DNA of 64,000 nucleotides from an uncultured Pelagimonas sp. (lineage in GTDB: Bacteria > Pseudomonadota > Alphaproteobacteria > Rhodobacterales > Rhodobacteraceae), in contig CANMPP010000001.1 of the NCBI GenBank assembly GCA_947499735.1, forward strand, positions 744,001 through 808,000, written 5' to 3'. The first letter of the stretch is position 1; each line of letters starts with the position of its first letter. Below the pieces are notes generated by a model. It was not told the origin of the DNA, made no database searches, and saw nothing but the letters and a program-made list of their open reading frames with translations. Positions 1 through 8,567 of this stretch are shown here, piece after piece. The translations under genes were made by a program, and so were the position numbers.

Positions 1-2
1 AC

Positions 3-89
3 AATGACAGCACCCCACGCTATGATGAAGCTATGGCCGACCTGTCTTGGGATCGCACAATTGCTTGGTTCAACACACACCTGACCTGA
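3..89 (+). CDS. Dienelactone hydrolase family protein, C-terminal end only
   Basis: The open frame enters from outside the window and stops at TGA 87-89. The 28 visible residues (NDSTPRYDEAMADLSWDRTI, then AWFNTHLT) look like the C-terminal tail of dienelactone hydrolase family alpha/beta hydrolases, where the segment after the catalytic His reads roughly N-x-S-x-x-R-Y-D-x-x-A followed by a helix ending in xFFxxHL. The catalytic residues lie upstream and cannot be checked. The identification is by tail resemblance only, and the substrate cannot be given. Confidence 0.6.
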   Translation, partial: NDSTPRYDEAMADLSWDRTIAWFNTHLT

Positions 90-100
90 TCGTCAGTATC

Positions 101-124
101 TGGCAGGGGTGTAGGCCCCTGCCA
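101..124. terminator. Hairpin terminator between convergent genes
   Basis: A perfect 9-bp stem (TGGCAGGGG / CCCCTGCCA) with a 6-nt loop sits between the stop of the hydrolase and the stop of the LOG-family gene on the other strand. There is only a weak T-run on either side, so its efficiency is uncertain. The position suits a bidirectional terminator. Confidence 0.6.
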
Positions 125-129
125 TTGAT

Positions 130-720
130 CTAGGCAAATTCACGGTGCAAAATATCCAAAACGCCCTGTGCGGTCGGGGCGCTTTGAACAAAATCCATTA
201 GCGACGCATCGGCAAATTCCTGATCGATGATATGCGTCAGCAAGGATTTCAATGGGGCCCAGTAGCCGTTAACGTCCAACAGAATAATCGGTTTGTCGTG
301 TAACCCCAATTGCCGCCATGTCAAAACTTCGAAAAATTCATCCAAAGATCCCGGACCACCCGGCATCACAACGATTGCATCGGCGTTCATGACCATGACC
401 TTTTTACGTTCATGCATGGTTTCGGTGATGATGAACTGCGTTAGATCAGTTTTGCCGACTTCTTGTTGCAACAGATGTACGGGAATTGCGCCGAATGTCC
501 GGCCTTCAGCCTTTTGCGCGGCCCGTGCCACGATGCCCATCAGGCCGACATCACCAGCCCCATAAACAAGACGAAAACCATTCTGCGCAAGGCCAATGCC
601 CAACCTTTCGGCTTCGTCTGCGTAATCGGGGGTCTTGCCGTTTCGAGATCCGCAATAGACGCAGACGGATTTTGTGATTTTGGACGATGTTTCTGACACC
701 GAGTATTGAGGATTGGTCAC
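130..720 (-). CDS. LOG family nucleoside 5'-monophosphate phosphoribohydrolase (TIGR00730 type)
   Basis: A Rossmann-fold protein of 196 residues. It carries the family signature MPGGPGSLDEFFEVLTW (the PGGxGTxxE motif, here with GS instead of GT) and an N-terminal VCVYCGSRNG strand. Family members cleave cytokinin riboside monophosphates or related nucleotides to the free base plus ribose 5-phosphate. They were formerly misnamed lysine decarboxylases. I chose the GTG at 720 because it has AGGAG six bases upstream and gives the usual family length. The frame stays open to an ATG at 831, but the extra 37 residues look non-native and would nearly touch the divergent LysM gene. Confidence 0.85.
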   Translation of the reverse strand: MTNPQYSVSETSSKITKSVCVYCGSRNGKTPDYADEAERLGIGLAQNGFRLVYGAGDVGLMGIVARAAQKAEGRTFGAIPVHLLQQEVGKTDLTQFIITETMHERKKVMVMNADAIVVMPGGPGSLDEFFEVLTWRQLGLHDKPIILLDVNGYWAPLKSLLTHIIDQEFADASLMDFVQSAPTAQGVLDILHREFA

Positions 721-875
721 ACTGCGCTCCTGATCTGTAAGGACTTTTTGACCGAAGCTGGCGGTTTTGTTATGAGATTGCAATGCACAAGAACACGATA
801 TGTGTCTCCAGCACGAGGTAGGGCTGGCCATATATGTCGGTCAGATGGTTGTCACGCGACCAATTAGGGGAAGTC

Positions 876-2333
876 ATGGAAACGACTAGGGTGGGTCGCG
901 CAGGCTGGTTGGCGCTTGCGGCGATTGTGATGGTGGGTGGCGTTGGTTTTGTTATGTCACGCGGCCTATTCGATTCTGTGTCGTCGAATGATGCAAAGAC
1001 GCCCCTAGAAGAAACATCCGAAATCGTTGAGGAAGCAATTCAAACCACGTCCACTGACGTTGAGGGTGCCGTAAACCAGTCCTCGCTGGAGGTTGCGGTT
1101 CCGGTGCCTCAATCAGATGTTGCCGAGTTAACACCACCGCGATTTGATTTGGTGCGGGCTGAGGTTGATGGACTAACGCTTGTGTCAGGCACGACTGCTG
1201 GACGCGGGGACATTGCGGTCATTTCCTCTGTCGGGGGTGAAACGGGGTCTGTTCTTGCTGAGGACGAAATCGGCGCAGATGGTCGATTTGCTTTGTTCTT
1301 GGATCTTCCATTGAAACCCGGGGACGATCCGATTGTTTTGGTGCTACGCCACCGATTTGAAGGGCAAGAGATTTTCTCCGAGGATGAAGTTATCATTTCT
1401 CCGCCAGTCGCGGAGATAGTCGATCAGCAATCCACGGATCACGAAATTACTGATGCAAGTGGGAATGCACTTGAAACGCCGGGTGTTGTGCGCGAAATGC
1501 CCGGAACCTTGCAGCAAGGGGCGGAATTACAACAGGAAACACCCGAAACTGTGCAGGATTTGACGATTGCTTCCAGTGGGTCCGCTCCGGTTGTGCAGGA
1601 AATACCCGGAACTGAACCGAAAACACCGGGAATCGTTCAGGATGTGCCGCAAATCGCGCAGGAGCTGCCCCAAGGTGAGTTGGCTGAAGGTGGCGATCTG
1701 CCGAATGTGCAGGAAGAAACGCTTTCCGTGCAGGAGTTGCCGGAAAGAGTGCCTGAAACGGCCGGAACTGTACCTAAAACGCCCACGGTTTTGTTGAACA
1801 CGGCAGAGGGTGTGGGGGTATTGCAAGCTGCGCCTTTGCCGCCTTCTATGATCGCTTTGGATGCCATTGGTTATACAGGCGAAGGTGATGTGCAAATTTC
1901 GGGCCGTGGAAATGACGATGCTTTTGTTCGTGTTTATCTAAACAATGCCCCAATGACATCCGTAGAAGTGCAATCCGACGGTCGTTGGATTGTGGATTTG
2001 CCTGATGTGGATACCGGAACATATACACTGCGTATCGACCAAGTATCCTCAACAGGACAGGTGATTTCTAGGGTCGAAAGCCCGTTCAAACGTGAAGATC
2101 CAGAAATTCTGGAACAGGCCCGGATTGCTGCGCAGGATGTAGCTATTACAGCTATTACAGTCCAGCCGGGCAATACGCTTTGGGCTATCGCGCGGGACCG
2201 CTATGGGGATGGTTTGGCTTATGTGTCTGTGTTCGAGGCCAATGCGGGGCTGATCAAAGATCCGGATCTCATCTATCCGGGGCAGATTTTTACATTGCCT
2301 GACGCCTCGGCAGAAGGTTTACCGCAAGACTGA
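876..2333 (+). CDS. LysM domain envelope protein with Ig-like region and Pro/Gln-rich repeats
   Basis: A 485-residue protein anchored by one N-terminal hydrophobic segment (about residues 10-30) and otherwise predicted periplasmic. An Ig-like beta region lies around residues 95-175. It is followed by a long degenerate stretch rich in ETPG, VQE/VQD and ELP units (about 190-310), then a second Ig-like region beginning near ALDAIGYTGEGDVQISG. A C-terminal LysM follows from about residue 429 (QPGNTLWAIARDRYGDG ... YPGQIF). LysM binds peptidoglycan, so this is probably a wall-associated structural protein. The ATG at 876 is chosen because AGGGGAAG lies just upstream. An in-frame ATG at 834 would add 14 residues. 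Proteins of this layout are common in Rhodobacteraceae, but the precise role is unknown. Confidence 0.8.
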   Translation: METTRVGRAGWLALAAIVMVGGVGFVMSRGLFDSVSSNDAKTPLEETSEIVEEAIQTTSTDVEGAVNQSSLEVAVPVPQSDVAELTPPRFDLVRAEVDGLTLVSGTTAGRGDIAVISSVGGETGSVLAEDEIGADGRFALFLDLPLKPGDDPIVLVLRHRFEGQEIFSEDEVIISPPVAEIVDQQSTDHEITDASGNALETPGVVREMPGTLQQGAELQQETPETVQDLTIASSGSAPVVQEIPGTEPKTPGIVQDVPQIAQELPQGELAEGGDLPNVQEETLSVQELPERVPETAGTVPKTPTVLLNTAEGVGVLQAAPLPPSMIALDAIGYTGEGDVQISGRGNDDAFVRVYLNNAPMTSVEVQSDGRWIVDLPDVDTGTYTLRIDQVSSTGQVISRVESPFKREDPEILEQARIAAQDVAITAITVQPGNTLWAIARDRYGDGLAYVSVFEANAGLIKDPDLIYPGQIFTLPDASAEGLPQD

Positions 2334-2404
2334 TCACGGTGGCTTTATATCTGGCAATTTCGATGTCTAGGATCTAAGACGGAGCAGCCCGTTGGAGACA
2401 TTCT

Positions 2405-4237
2405 ATGCCAGCCAGAAATCGTACTGCATCCGACCAATTTGATGCAGAAAATAGCCCAAACCTGCCGCAAAACGCCAAGGGGCAGGTTTGGACAGTTCTA
2501 AGTCGGATTGCACCTTACCTTTGGCCCAAAGATAATGCTTGGGCCAAAAAGCGTGTTGTGATTGCGCTGGCCTGTTTGTTTTTGGCAAAACTGGCAACCG
2601 TATACAGTCCTATCCTGAACAAATATGCCGTCGATACATTGTCGGGGCAAGGCACCGATTTGTTCCTTGGCGCTTTCGGTTTGGTCATCGCGTATGGATT
2701 GGCGCGATTATCTTCCAATGGGTTCCAGCAATTGCGCGATGCTGTTTTCGCACGCGTTGGTGCGCAGGCTATGACGTCATTGGCGATGGAAACATTTCGC
2801 CATATCCACAATCTGTCTCTTCGCTATCATATCAGTCGAAAAACCGGAGGGCTAAGCCGTATCATTGAACGGGGCATTCAGGGGCTTGCTTACATCCTGC
2901 GCTATCTGATTTTTTCGATTGTCCCACTTGGGTTCGAATTGGCGCTGGTCCTGATCATGTTGTGGCGGTTTTTTGACTGGCGCTATGTCTTGGTTATCTT
3001 TTGTGTCATTGGAGTTTATAGCTATTTCACATTTGCGGTCACTCAATGGCGCGTGAAGCTGCGCCGTGAAATGAACCGGCGCGACACCGATGCCAATCAG
3101 AAATCCATTGATAGTCTGCTGAATTTCGAAACCGTAAAGTATTTCGGTGCAGAAAAACGCGAAGCGGAACGGTTTGGGATCTCCCGACTGGGCTATGAAG
3201 ATGCTTCTGTCAAATCAACGACGTCTCTGGCTTTGTTGAATTTCGGTCAATCTGCGATCATCACGGGTGGTCTGGTCGCTGTGATGAGCATGGCAGCAAA
3301 AGGGGTTCAGGCCGGTACGTTGACCGTGGGTGATTTTGTGATGGTTAATGCGTTTATGATTCAGATCACATTGCCGCTGAACTTTTTGGGGTCGGTCTAT
3401 CGCGATATTCGGCAAGGCGTTGAGGATATGGGGGAAATGTTCCACCTGTTGGATCAGCCACAAGAAGTGCAAGATAAGGCGGATGCCCTTGATCTGAATG
3501 TGTCAGGCGGTGCAATCACGCTAGAGAATGTCGCATTCGGATATGACCAAGACCGTCAAATCCTGAAAGGTGTGTCGCTGACAATTGGGGCGGGCGAAAA
3601 GGTCGCACTTGTTGGTGCGACGGGGTCGGGCAAGTCGACCATCGGTCGATTGCTGTTTCGGTTTTACGACGTGTGGAGTGGCTCGATCCGGATTGATAGT
3701 CAGGATCTACGCGATGTAACGCAAGATAGCTTGCACGCTGCCATTGGTGTGGTTCCTCAGGACACGGTCCTGTTTAATGACACCATTCGCTACAATATTG
3801 CCTATGGGCGCGAAGGGGCGACTGATGCGGATGTTGTGGCGGCGGCAGAGGCAGCACAAATTCACGATTTCATTACCTCGCTTCCCGAAGGGTATGAGAC
3901 GCAGGTCGGCGAACGTGGCTTGAAACTGTCTGGCGGGGAAAAGCAAAGGGTTGGGATTGCGCGAACTTTGCTGAAAGATCCACCAATCCTGTTGTTGGAC
4001 GAAGCAACATCTGCCTTGGATACGCGCACGGAAGTTTCCATTCAGGATGCTTTGGCACGGGCAGGGCAGGGGCGTACCGTTGTCACGATTGCCCACCGCC
4101 TATCGACGATTTCTGATAGCGACAAGATTGTTGTGTTAGAGGCCGGCGAGGTTTTGGAGCAAGGCACGCATACGGAATTACTGAAGGCCGGTGGCCGCTA
4201 TGCTGACCTGTGGTCGCGCCAGCAGCAAGACGGTTAG
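2405..4237 (+). CDS. Atm1/HMT1-type ABC transporter, fused permease and ATPase
   Basis: A 610-residue half-transporter that should work as a homodimer in the inner membrane. A six-helix ABC membrane domain fills about residues 50-340 and contains the phrase NFETVKYFGAEKRE, a hallmark of the Atm1/ABCB7 group. The ATPase domain has Walker A GATGSGKST near residue 404, the signature LSGGEKQR near 508, Walker B ILLLDEATSALD near 528 and the H-loop IAHRLST near 562. Family members export glutathione-linked sulfur or metal conjugates for Fe-S cluster supply or metal detoxification. The ATG has GGAGA upstream. It follows the LysM gene by 71 bp on the same strand, perhaps in the same transcript. Confidence 0.9.
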   Translation: MPARNRTASDQFDAENSPNLPQNAKGQVWTVLSRIAPYLWPKDNAWAKKRVVIALACLFLAKLATVYSPILNKYAVDTLSGQGTDLFLGAFGLVIAYGLARLSSNGFQQLRDAVFARVGAQAMTSLAMETFRHIHNLSLRYHISRKTGGLSRIIERGIQGLAYILRYLIFSIVPLGFELALVLIMLWRFFDWRYVLVIFCVIGVYSYFTFAVTQWRVKLRREMNRRDTDANQKSIDSLLNFETVKYFGAEKREAERFGISRLGYEDASVKSTTSLALLNFGQSAIITGGLVAVMSMAAKGVQAGTLTVGDFVMVNAFMIQITLPLNFLGSVYRDIRQGVEDMGEMFHLLDQPQEVQDKADALDLNVSGGAITLENVAFGYDQDRQILKGVSLTIGAGEKVALVGATGSGKSTIGRLLFRFYDVWSGSIRIDSQDLRDVTQDSLHAAIGVVPQDTVLFNDTIRYNIAYGREGATDADVVAAAEAAQIHDFITSLPEGYETQVGERGLKLSGGEKQRVGIARTLLKDPPILLLDEATSALDTRTEVSIQDALARAGQGRTVVTIAHRLSTISDSDKIVVLEAGEVLEQGTHTELLKAGGRYADLWSRQQQDG

Positions 4238-4257
4238 GAAGTGGCCCTTTGAAACGA

Positions 4258-4851
4258 CTATCGTTCCAGGATCATTTCGCCATTCGAAATTTGGATTGAA
4301 TCAAAGCGGCGAAGGTAATTCATGCCCAACAGGGATGTGCGCATTTTGCCACCATTTACTGACGCTGAAATGTTTTGATCTAAGAACGGACCAAAGCGGA
4401 TTTCTTCCAATCTCACAACAGCGGAGTGCACGGTGCCATTTGCTGTTGAGGCTTTGCGATTAAAGTTGAGCTGCGTTGCGTCCAAACCTATGCGTGCGGC
4501 ATCTTCTTTTGACAAAACCAGATCCGTCGCACCGGTATCAACAAGGAAATGGATGTCATTGCCGTTGATATTCAGATCCGCGTAAAAATGCCCGTCACGC
4601 TTTTGCGTCAATGTTATCGTACCATTTTGGACAGTTTGTGCTGCGCCGAGATCCTGCATCGCGGCGATAGATCCGCCACGTTCTTGCCAAATGCCGAACC
4701 CGGCCGTCACCGTCAGGATAATCACGCCCCAGATCGCCAAATAGCGTAGCATCATGCCGCGTAAAATGCGAAATCCCGTTCTTCCAAACATCGTCAGAAC
4801 AAGGATGCCAAAAAGGGCGGCAAGGATTTGGTCGGTCGTAATATCTGTCAC
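4258..4851 (-). CDS. Membrane-anchored retropepsin-like aspartic protease (TIGR02281 family)
   Basis: A 197-residue protein with two N-terminal hydrophobic segments (about residues 5-20 and 33-52) and a single retropepsin-like domain. The active-site motif is FLVDTGATDLVLS (D-T-G-A at about residue 105). One catalytic motif per chain means a dimer is needed for activity, as in retroviral proteases. The family is widespread in alphaproteobacteria as a clan AA aspartic protease facing the periplasm, with unknown substrates. Its 3' end lies 20 bp from the convergent ABC exporter gene. Confidence 0.85.
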   Translation of the reverse strand: MTDITTDQILAALFGILVLTMFGRTGFRILRGMMLRYLAIWGVIILTVTAGFGIWQERGGSIAAMQDLGAAQTVQNGTITLTQKRDGHFYADLNINGNDIHFLVDTGATDLVLSKEDAARIGLDATQLNFNRKASTANGTVHSAVVRLEEIRFGPFLDQNISASVNGGKMRTSLLGMNYLRRFDSIQISNGEMILER

Positions 4852-5023
4852 GTGGTGCTACGTCTTTCTCTATCAATGCGTGTAGCCTATTGTCTTCTAT
4901 GAAAAATGTAGGTCTTACGTATCGTAATGCAACACTTTTTATCAGATTTGGCGACCTCTTGCTGGTTGTATATGTCTGAATGGATGTTCTTTGGTGTTTT
5001 GTTCCAGCTGATCAATTCGATCC

Positions 5024-5920
5024 ATGACTTTGGACCCTTTAATAATGACACAACAACATATCGCTTTCCTGCTTCGGATTTTGTCGGTGGCCATGATGGT
5101 GGCGATGTCGGCCTGTGTACATGTAGCGGCAAAGGATTTGCCGCTGGGCCAAGTTATGTTCTGGCGCTCTGGCATCGCATTGATCGCAATTCTCCTCTAC
5201 ATGGCGTGGTGTCGAGATTTGCCGCATGCATTGTTCACGAAACGCCCCTTTGGTCACGTGACCCGGGGAGTATTTGGCGCGTTTTCGATGCTATGCTCAT
5301 TCGCCTCGCTTGCCTATCTGCCAGTCGCAACAGCGCAGGCATTGGCCTATCTTGCGCCGATCCTGACCTTGCCCTTGGCTGCCTGGTCATTGGGGGAAAA
5401 GATATCGGGGCGGGCTGTTTTTGCCGTTGCTTTGGGTATGGCCGGGGTGCTGACCATTTTATGGAATGCGCTGCATCTGCCCGGTGAAGGCGCGATCATC
5501 GGGGTGGTGGCCGGTTTGGCCTATGCGGTGACGATGGCCTTTGTACGTGTGCATATCAAAGCGTTGACCGCGACCGAACGTTCCGCAACGATCAGTTTCT
5601 ATTTTGCTGTTGTCTGCACCGTAATTGGGCTGGCCAGCTGGCCGCTGGGCTGGTCCTCTATCAATGCAACGCTCATCTGGCCACTTTTGGGCGCAGGCGT
5701 GTTGGGGGGCTTAGGGCATATCGTCTCTGCCGAGGCGGTCGCGCGCAGTTCCGTTGGCAACTTAGCTGTCTATGATTACACAGGAATAGTCTGGGCGCTT
5801 TTGTTTGACGTTGTCCTGTTCAGCGCATTGCCGAACATATGGGGCATAACAGGCATGGCGCTGATTGTCGGTGCTGCGCTGTTGCCTGTGATCCCTAGAC
5901 GTTCCCCAAAATCCGCTTAG
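5024..5920 (+). CDS. EamA/DMT-family transporter
   Basis: A 298-residue integral membrane protein with about ten hydrophobic helices arranged as two EamA repeats (roughly residues 10-145 and 155-290). The second repeat has the typical Ala/Gly-rich pattern ending near IVGAALLPVI. The drug/metabolite transporter superfamily exports amino acids, purines or other small metabolites. The substrate cannot be read from the sequence. Two starts are possible, ATG 5024 or ATG 5045, neither with a strong ribosome site. The stop codon overlaps the convergent ABC-F gene by 3 bp. Confidence 0.85.
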   Translation: MTLDPLIMTQQHIAFLLRILSVAMMVAMSACVHVAAKDLPLGQVMFWRSGIALIAILLYMAWCRDLPHALFTKRPFGHVTRGVFGAFSMLCSFASLAYLPVATAQALAYLAPILTLPLAAWSLGEKISGRAVFAVALGMAGVLTILWNALHLPGEGAIIGVVAGLAYAVTMAFVRVHIKALTATERSATISFYFAVVCTVIGLASWPLGWSSINATLIWPLLGAGVLGGLGHIVSAEAVARSSVGNLAVYDYTGIVWALLFDVVLFSALPNIWGITGMALIVGAALLPVIPRRSPKSA

Positions 5921-7767
5921 GATTCTGCCTTTTCAAGCTTGGCTGCGGCCTGTTCCCAAAGGGATTCAGCACGGGACAGGCCATCCATGACTTCGGCATA
6001 TTTCTTGTTCCAGACCTCTAATTCGCCCTCTTTTGTCTCTTCATAAAGGGCAGGGTCGGCCAGCTTTTTCGCCAGTTTCTCGCGCATGGTTTCAATCTTT
6101 TCGACACGTTCTTCACATTTGCGAAGGTCGGCCTTTAGCGCAAGAATTTCGTCTCTTGATGCACGCTTTTTGGCCTTTTGTGCAGGCTTTTGCGATTTCG
6201 CGGGCTTTTCTGATGTCAAAAGGAATGCGCGATAAGCATCCAAATCATCCTCATATGGTTTGACAGTACCATCTGATACCAACCATAGGCGATCAGCTAC
6301 CGCGGATAGCAAATGCATATCGTGGCTGACCAAGATGACCGCACCAGAATAGGCCGTTAACGCCTCCATCAAGGCTTCACGGCTTTCGATGTCGAGGTGG
6401 TTGGTCGGTTCGTCCAAAATAAGCAGATGCGGGGCATCCAATGTGGCAAGCAGCAGGGATAAACGTGCTTTTTGTCCCCCTGAAAGGCGGCCGACTTCTG
6501 TTTCGGCTTGATCCACGCCCAAACCAAACCCTGCCAGCATTGCACGCAAGCGTGGCGGTGCCATCTCTGGGCGTTCGCGCTGAAGGTGTTGCAACGGCGT
6601 TTCATCGATGAATAACTCATCCACCTGGTGTTGCGCGAAATAGCCGATCCGCAATTTGGAAGAACGGTTCATGCTGCCGCTAAACAAAGTGATCCGGTCC
6701 GCCAATAGTTTAGATAGCGTCGACTTACCCTGACCATTGCGGCCCAGCAAAGCGATGCGGTCATCCTGATCGATGCGCAGGTTCAGCTTTTTAAGGATTG
6801 TTGTTTCACCATATCCCGTGCTGGCACCTTCCATAGCGATGATCGGTGGGGACAATTCGTCAGGCTGTGGGAAGGTGAAAACGTGCTTTGCCGCTTCTTC
6901 CGGCGGCGTGATCATTACCATCCGCTCGATCATTTTCAAGCGCGATTGGGCCTGTTTCGCCTTGGAAGCCTTTGCACGGAAACGATCTACAAAGCTTTGC
7001 AAATGTTCGCGCCGGGCTGCTTGTTTTTGTGCCATGGCAGCGGCTTGCGCGCGCTTTTCGGCCCGCTCTTTGACGAACGTGTCATAGGGACCTTGGTAGA
7101 AGGTCAGTTTTCGTCCCTCAAGATGAAGGATGCCGCCGACGGCACGGTTGAGCAATCCGCGGTCGTGGGAAATCACGATGACGGTGTGCGGGTACCGCGT
7201 CAGATAAGTTTCCAGCCATAACGCGCCTTCTAGGTCGAGATAGTTGGTCGGTTCGTCCAACAGCAGCAAGTCAGGTTGCGCAAACAAAACGCCGGCCAAC
7301 GCGACACGCATACGCCAACCGCCTGAAAAAGCAGAACATGGCATTTTTTGCTGCGTGTCATCAAAACCAAGGCCCTTTAGGATAGATGCGGCGCGTGCCT
7401 CTGCGCTCCAAGCATCGATATCGGCGAGGCGAGTTTGAATTTCTGCGATGCGATCAGGGTCCGTCGCAGTTTCTGCTTCAACCATCAAGGCGGCGCGTTC
7501 TTTATCTTCGCCCAGAACCGTGTCGATCAGTGATGTTTCGGAAGACGGCACTTCCTGTGCGACACCGCCAACGCGCGCCTTGGATGGCAGATCGATATCG
7601 CCACCGTCCAGCGTGAGTTCACCCCGGATCAAACGAAACAGCGTAGTTTTGCCCGCACCATTTGGACCGACAAGGCCGACCTTGTGGCCTGTCGGGATTG
7701 TTGCAGTGGCCTCATCAAAAAGAGGGCGGCCGTCGACGGAGTAATTGATATCTTTGATCTGAAGCAT
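5917..7767 (-). CDS. ABC-F family ATPase (duplicated ATPase domains, ribosome-associated type)
   Basis: A soluble protein of 616 residues with two ABC ATPase domains and no membrane segments. The first has GPNGAGKTT near residue 36 and signature FSGGWRMRVALA. The second has GRNGQGKST near residue 342 and signature LSGGQKARLSLL. A basic linker (about residues 240-290) separates them, and a charged coiled-coil tail follows (about 540-610), rich in Lys and Glu. This layout matches the Uup/YheS/ABC-F3-like group that acts on the ribosome rather than in transport. The ATG has AGGGG seven bases upstream. Which ABC-F subfamily it belongs to is unsettled. Confidence 0.9.
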   Translation of the reverse strand: MLQIKDINYSVDGRPLFDEATATIPTGHKVGLVGPNGAGKTTLFRLIRGELTLDGGDIDLPSKARVGGVAQEVPSSETSLIDTVLGEDKERAALMVEAETATDPDRIAEIQTRLADIDAWSAEARAASILKGLGFDDTQQKMPCSAFSGGWRMRVALAGVLFAQPDLLLLDEPTNYLDLEGALWLETYLTRYPHTVIVISHDRGLLNRAVGGILHLEGRKLTFYQGPYDTFVKERAEKRAQAAAMAQKQAARREHLQSFVDRFRAKASKAKQAQSRLKMIERMVMITPPEEAAKHVFTFPQPDELSPPIIAMEGASTGYGETTILKKLNLRIDQDDRIALLGRNGQGKSTLSKLLADRITLFSGSMNRSSKLRIGYFAQHQVDELFIDETPLQHLQRERPEMAPPRLRAMLAGFGLGVDQAETEVGRLSGGQKARLSLLLATLDAPHLLILDEPTNHLDIESREALMEALTAYSGAVILVSHDMHLLSAVADRLWLVSDGTVKPYEDDLDAYRAFLLTSEKPAKSQKPAQKAKKRASRDEILALKADLRKCEERVEKIETMREKLAKKLADPALYEETKEGELEVWNKKYAEVMDGLSRAESLWEQAAAKLEKAES

Positions 7768-8072
7768 ATGCGGCCCCTATCATGACACGAAAAGAGGTTA
7801 CATCCCTTTTCGCGCGTGTTTGATAAATGCACGAATGCCATGCCCACAATCTGCCCGTGTAAAAGGCCGTTTGCTAGACGAAACCGACAATCGGGTACGC
7901 GGCTTTTACAGTCTTTCCGTTGGTTCATGTATTTTCATTCGGTCAGATAGAGCGATTCAACGGCTTTGCCACGAGAATGGCAACTGGCCCCTTTCCAAAC
8001 CCGACGCCCCATGCTAACGCCGCGTCGAGACACATGCTAGGTTGACCCCCTAGCCAATTTATGGAGCATATC
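7768..8072. other. Intergenic region between divergent ABC-F and ndk genes
   Basis: About 300 bp with no credible gene. It should hold the promoters of both divergent genes, but I could not pick out convincing -35/-10 pairs or an operator. GGAG at 8064-8067 serves as the ndk ribosome site. Confidence 0.5.
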
Positions 8073-8495
8073 ATGGCTGTTGAACGCACATTGTCCATCA
8101 TCAAACCAGATGCCACACGTCGTAACCTGACTGGCAAGATCAACGCAAAATTCGAAGATGCTGGTCTTCGCATCGTTGCTCAAAAGCGCATCCAGTTGAC
8201 ACCTGCACAGGCGGGTGAATTCTACGCTGTTCACAAAGAGCGTCCGTTCTTTGGTGAATTGACAGAATTCATGGCGTCCGCTCCTGTTGTTGTTCAGGTT
8301 CTGGAAGGCGAAGGCGCAATTGCCAAGAACCGCGAAGTTATGGGTGCAACAAACCCTGCGGATGCCGCACCGGGTACGATCCGTGCTGAATTTGCCGAAT
8401 CTGTTGGTGAAAACTCGGTTCACGGTTCTGACGCGCCAGAGACAGCTGCAGAAGAAATCGCGTTCTACTTTTCCGGTCTTGAACTGGTCGGTTAA
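8073..8495 (+). CDS. ndk: Nucleoside diphosphate kinase
   Basis: A 140-residue cytoplasmic enzyme that moves the gamma phosphate of ATP to nucleoside diphosphates. The N-terminal TLSIIKPDA strand is present and the catalytic histidine is His117 in [11 protein letters not shown], the same position as in other bacterial Ndk proteins. The length is the family norm. The ATG at 8073 is chosen over the in-frame ATG at 8061 because it follows GGAG and gives the standard N-terminus MAVERTL. It is single in its transcript, with a strong terminator directly downstream. Confidence 0.97.
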   Translation: MAVERTLSIIKPDATRRNLTGKINAKFEDAGLRIVAQKRIQLTPAQAGEFYAVHKERPFFGELTEFMASAPVVVQVLEGEGAIAKNREVMGATNPADAAPGTIRAEFAESVGENSVHGSDAPETAAEEIAFYFSGLELVG

Positions 8496-8532
8496 TGCGA
8501 ACCAGGGATAACTTTGGTTAGCCCGCGAGACT

Positions 8533-8565
8533 AAAAGCGCTTCACTTAGGTGGAGCGCTTTTTTT
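8533..8565 (+). terminator. Rho-independent terminator of ndk
   Basis: A 13-bp stem (AAAAGCGCTTCAC pairing with GTGGAGCGCTTTT, one G-U pair) with a 4-nt loop runs into a T tract. The A-run on the left arm lets it also work for the convergent chemoreceptor gene that ends at 8568. Confidence 0.9.
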
Positions 8566-8567
8566 GT

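Noticed and set aside
4927-5487. 186-residue open frame on the plus strand in the EamA region
   Set aside because: It lies in another frame of the EamA transporter gene and shows no domain. Its composition is that of a shadow frame.
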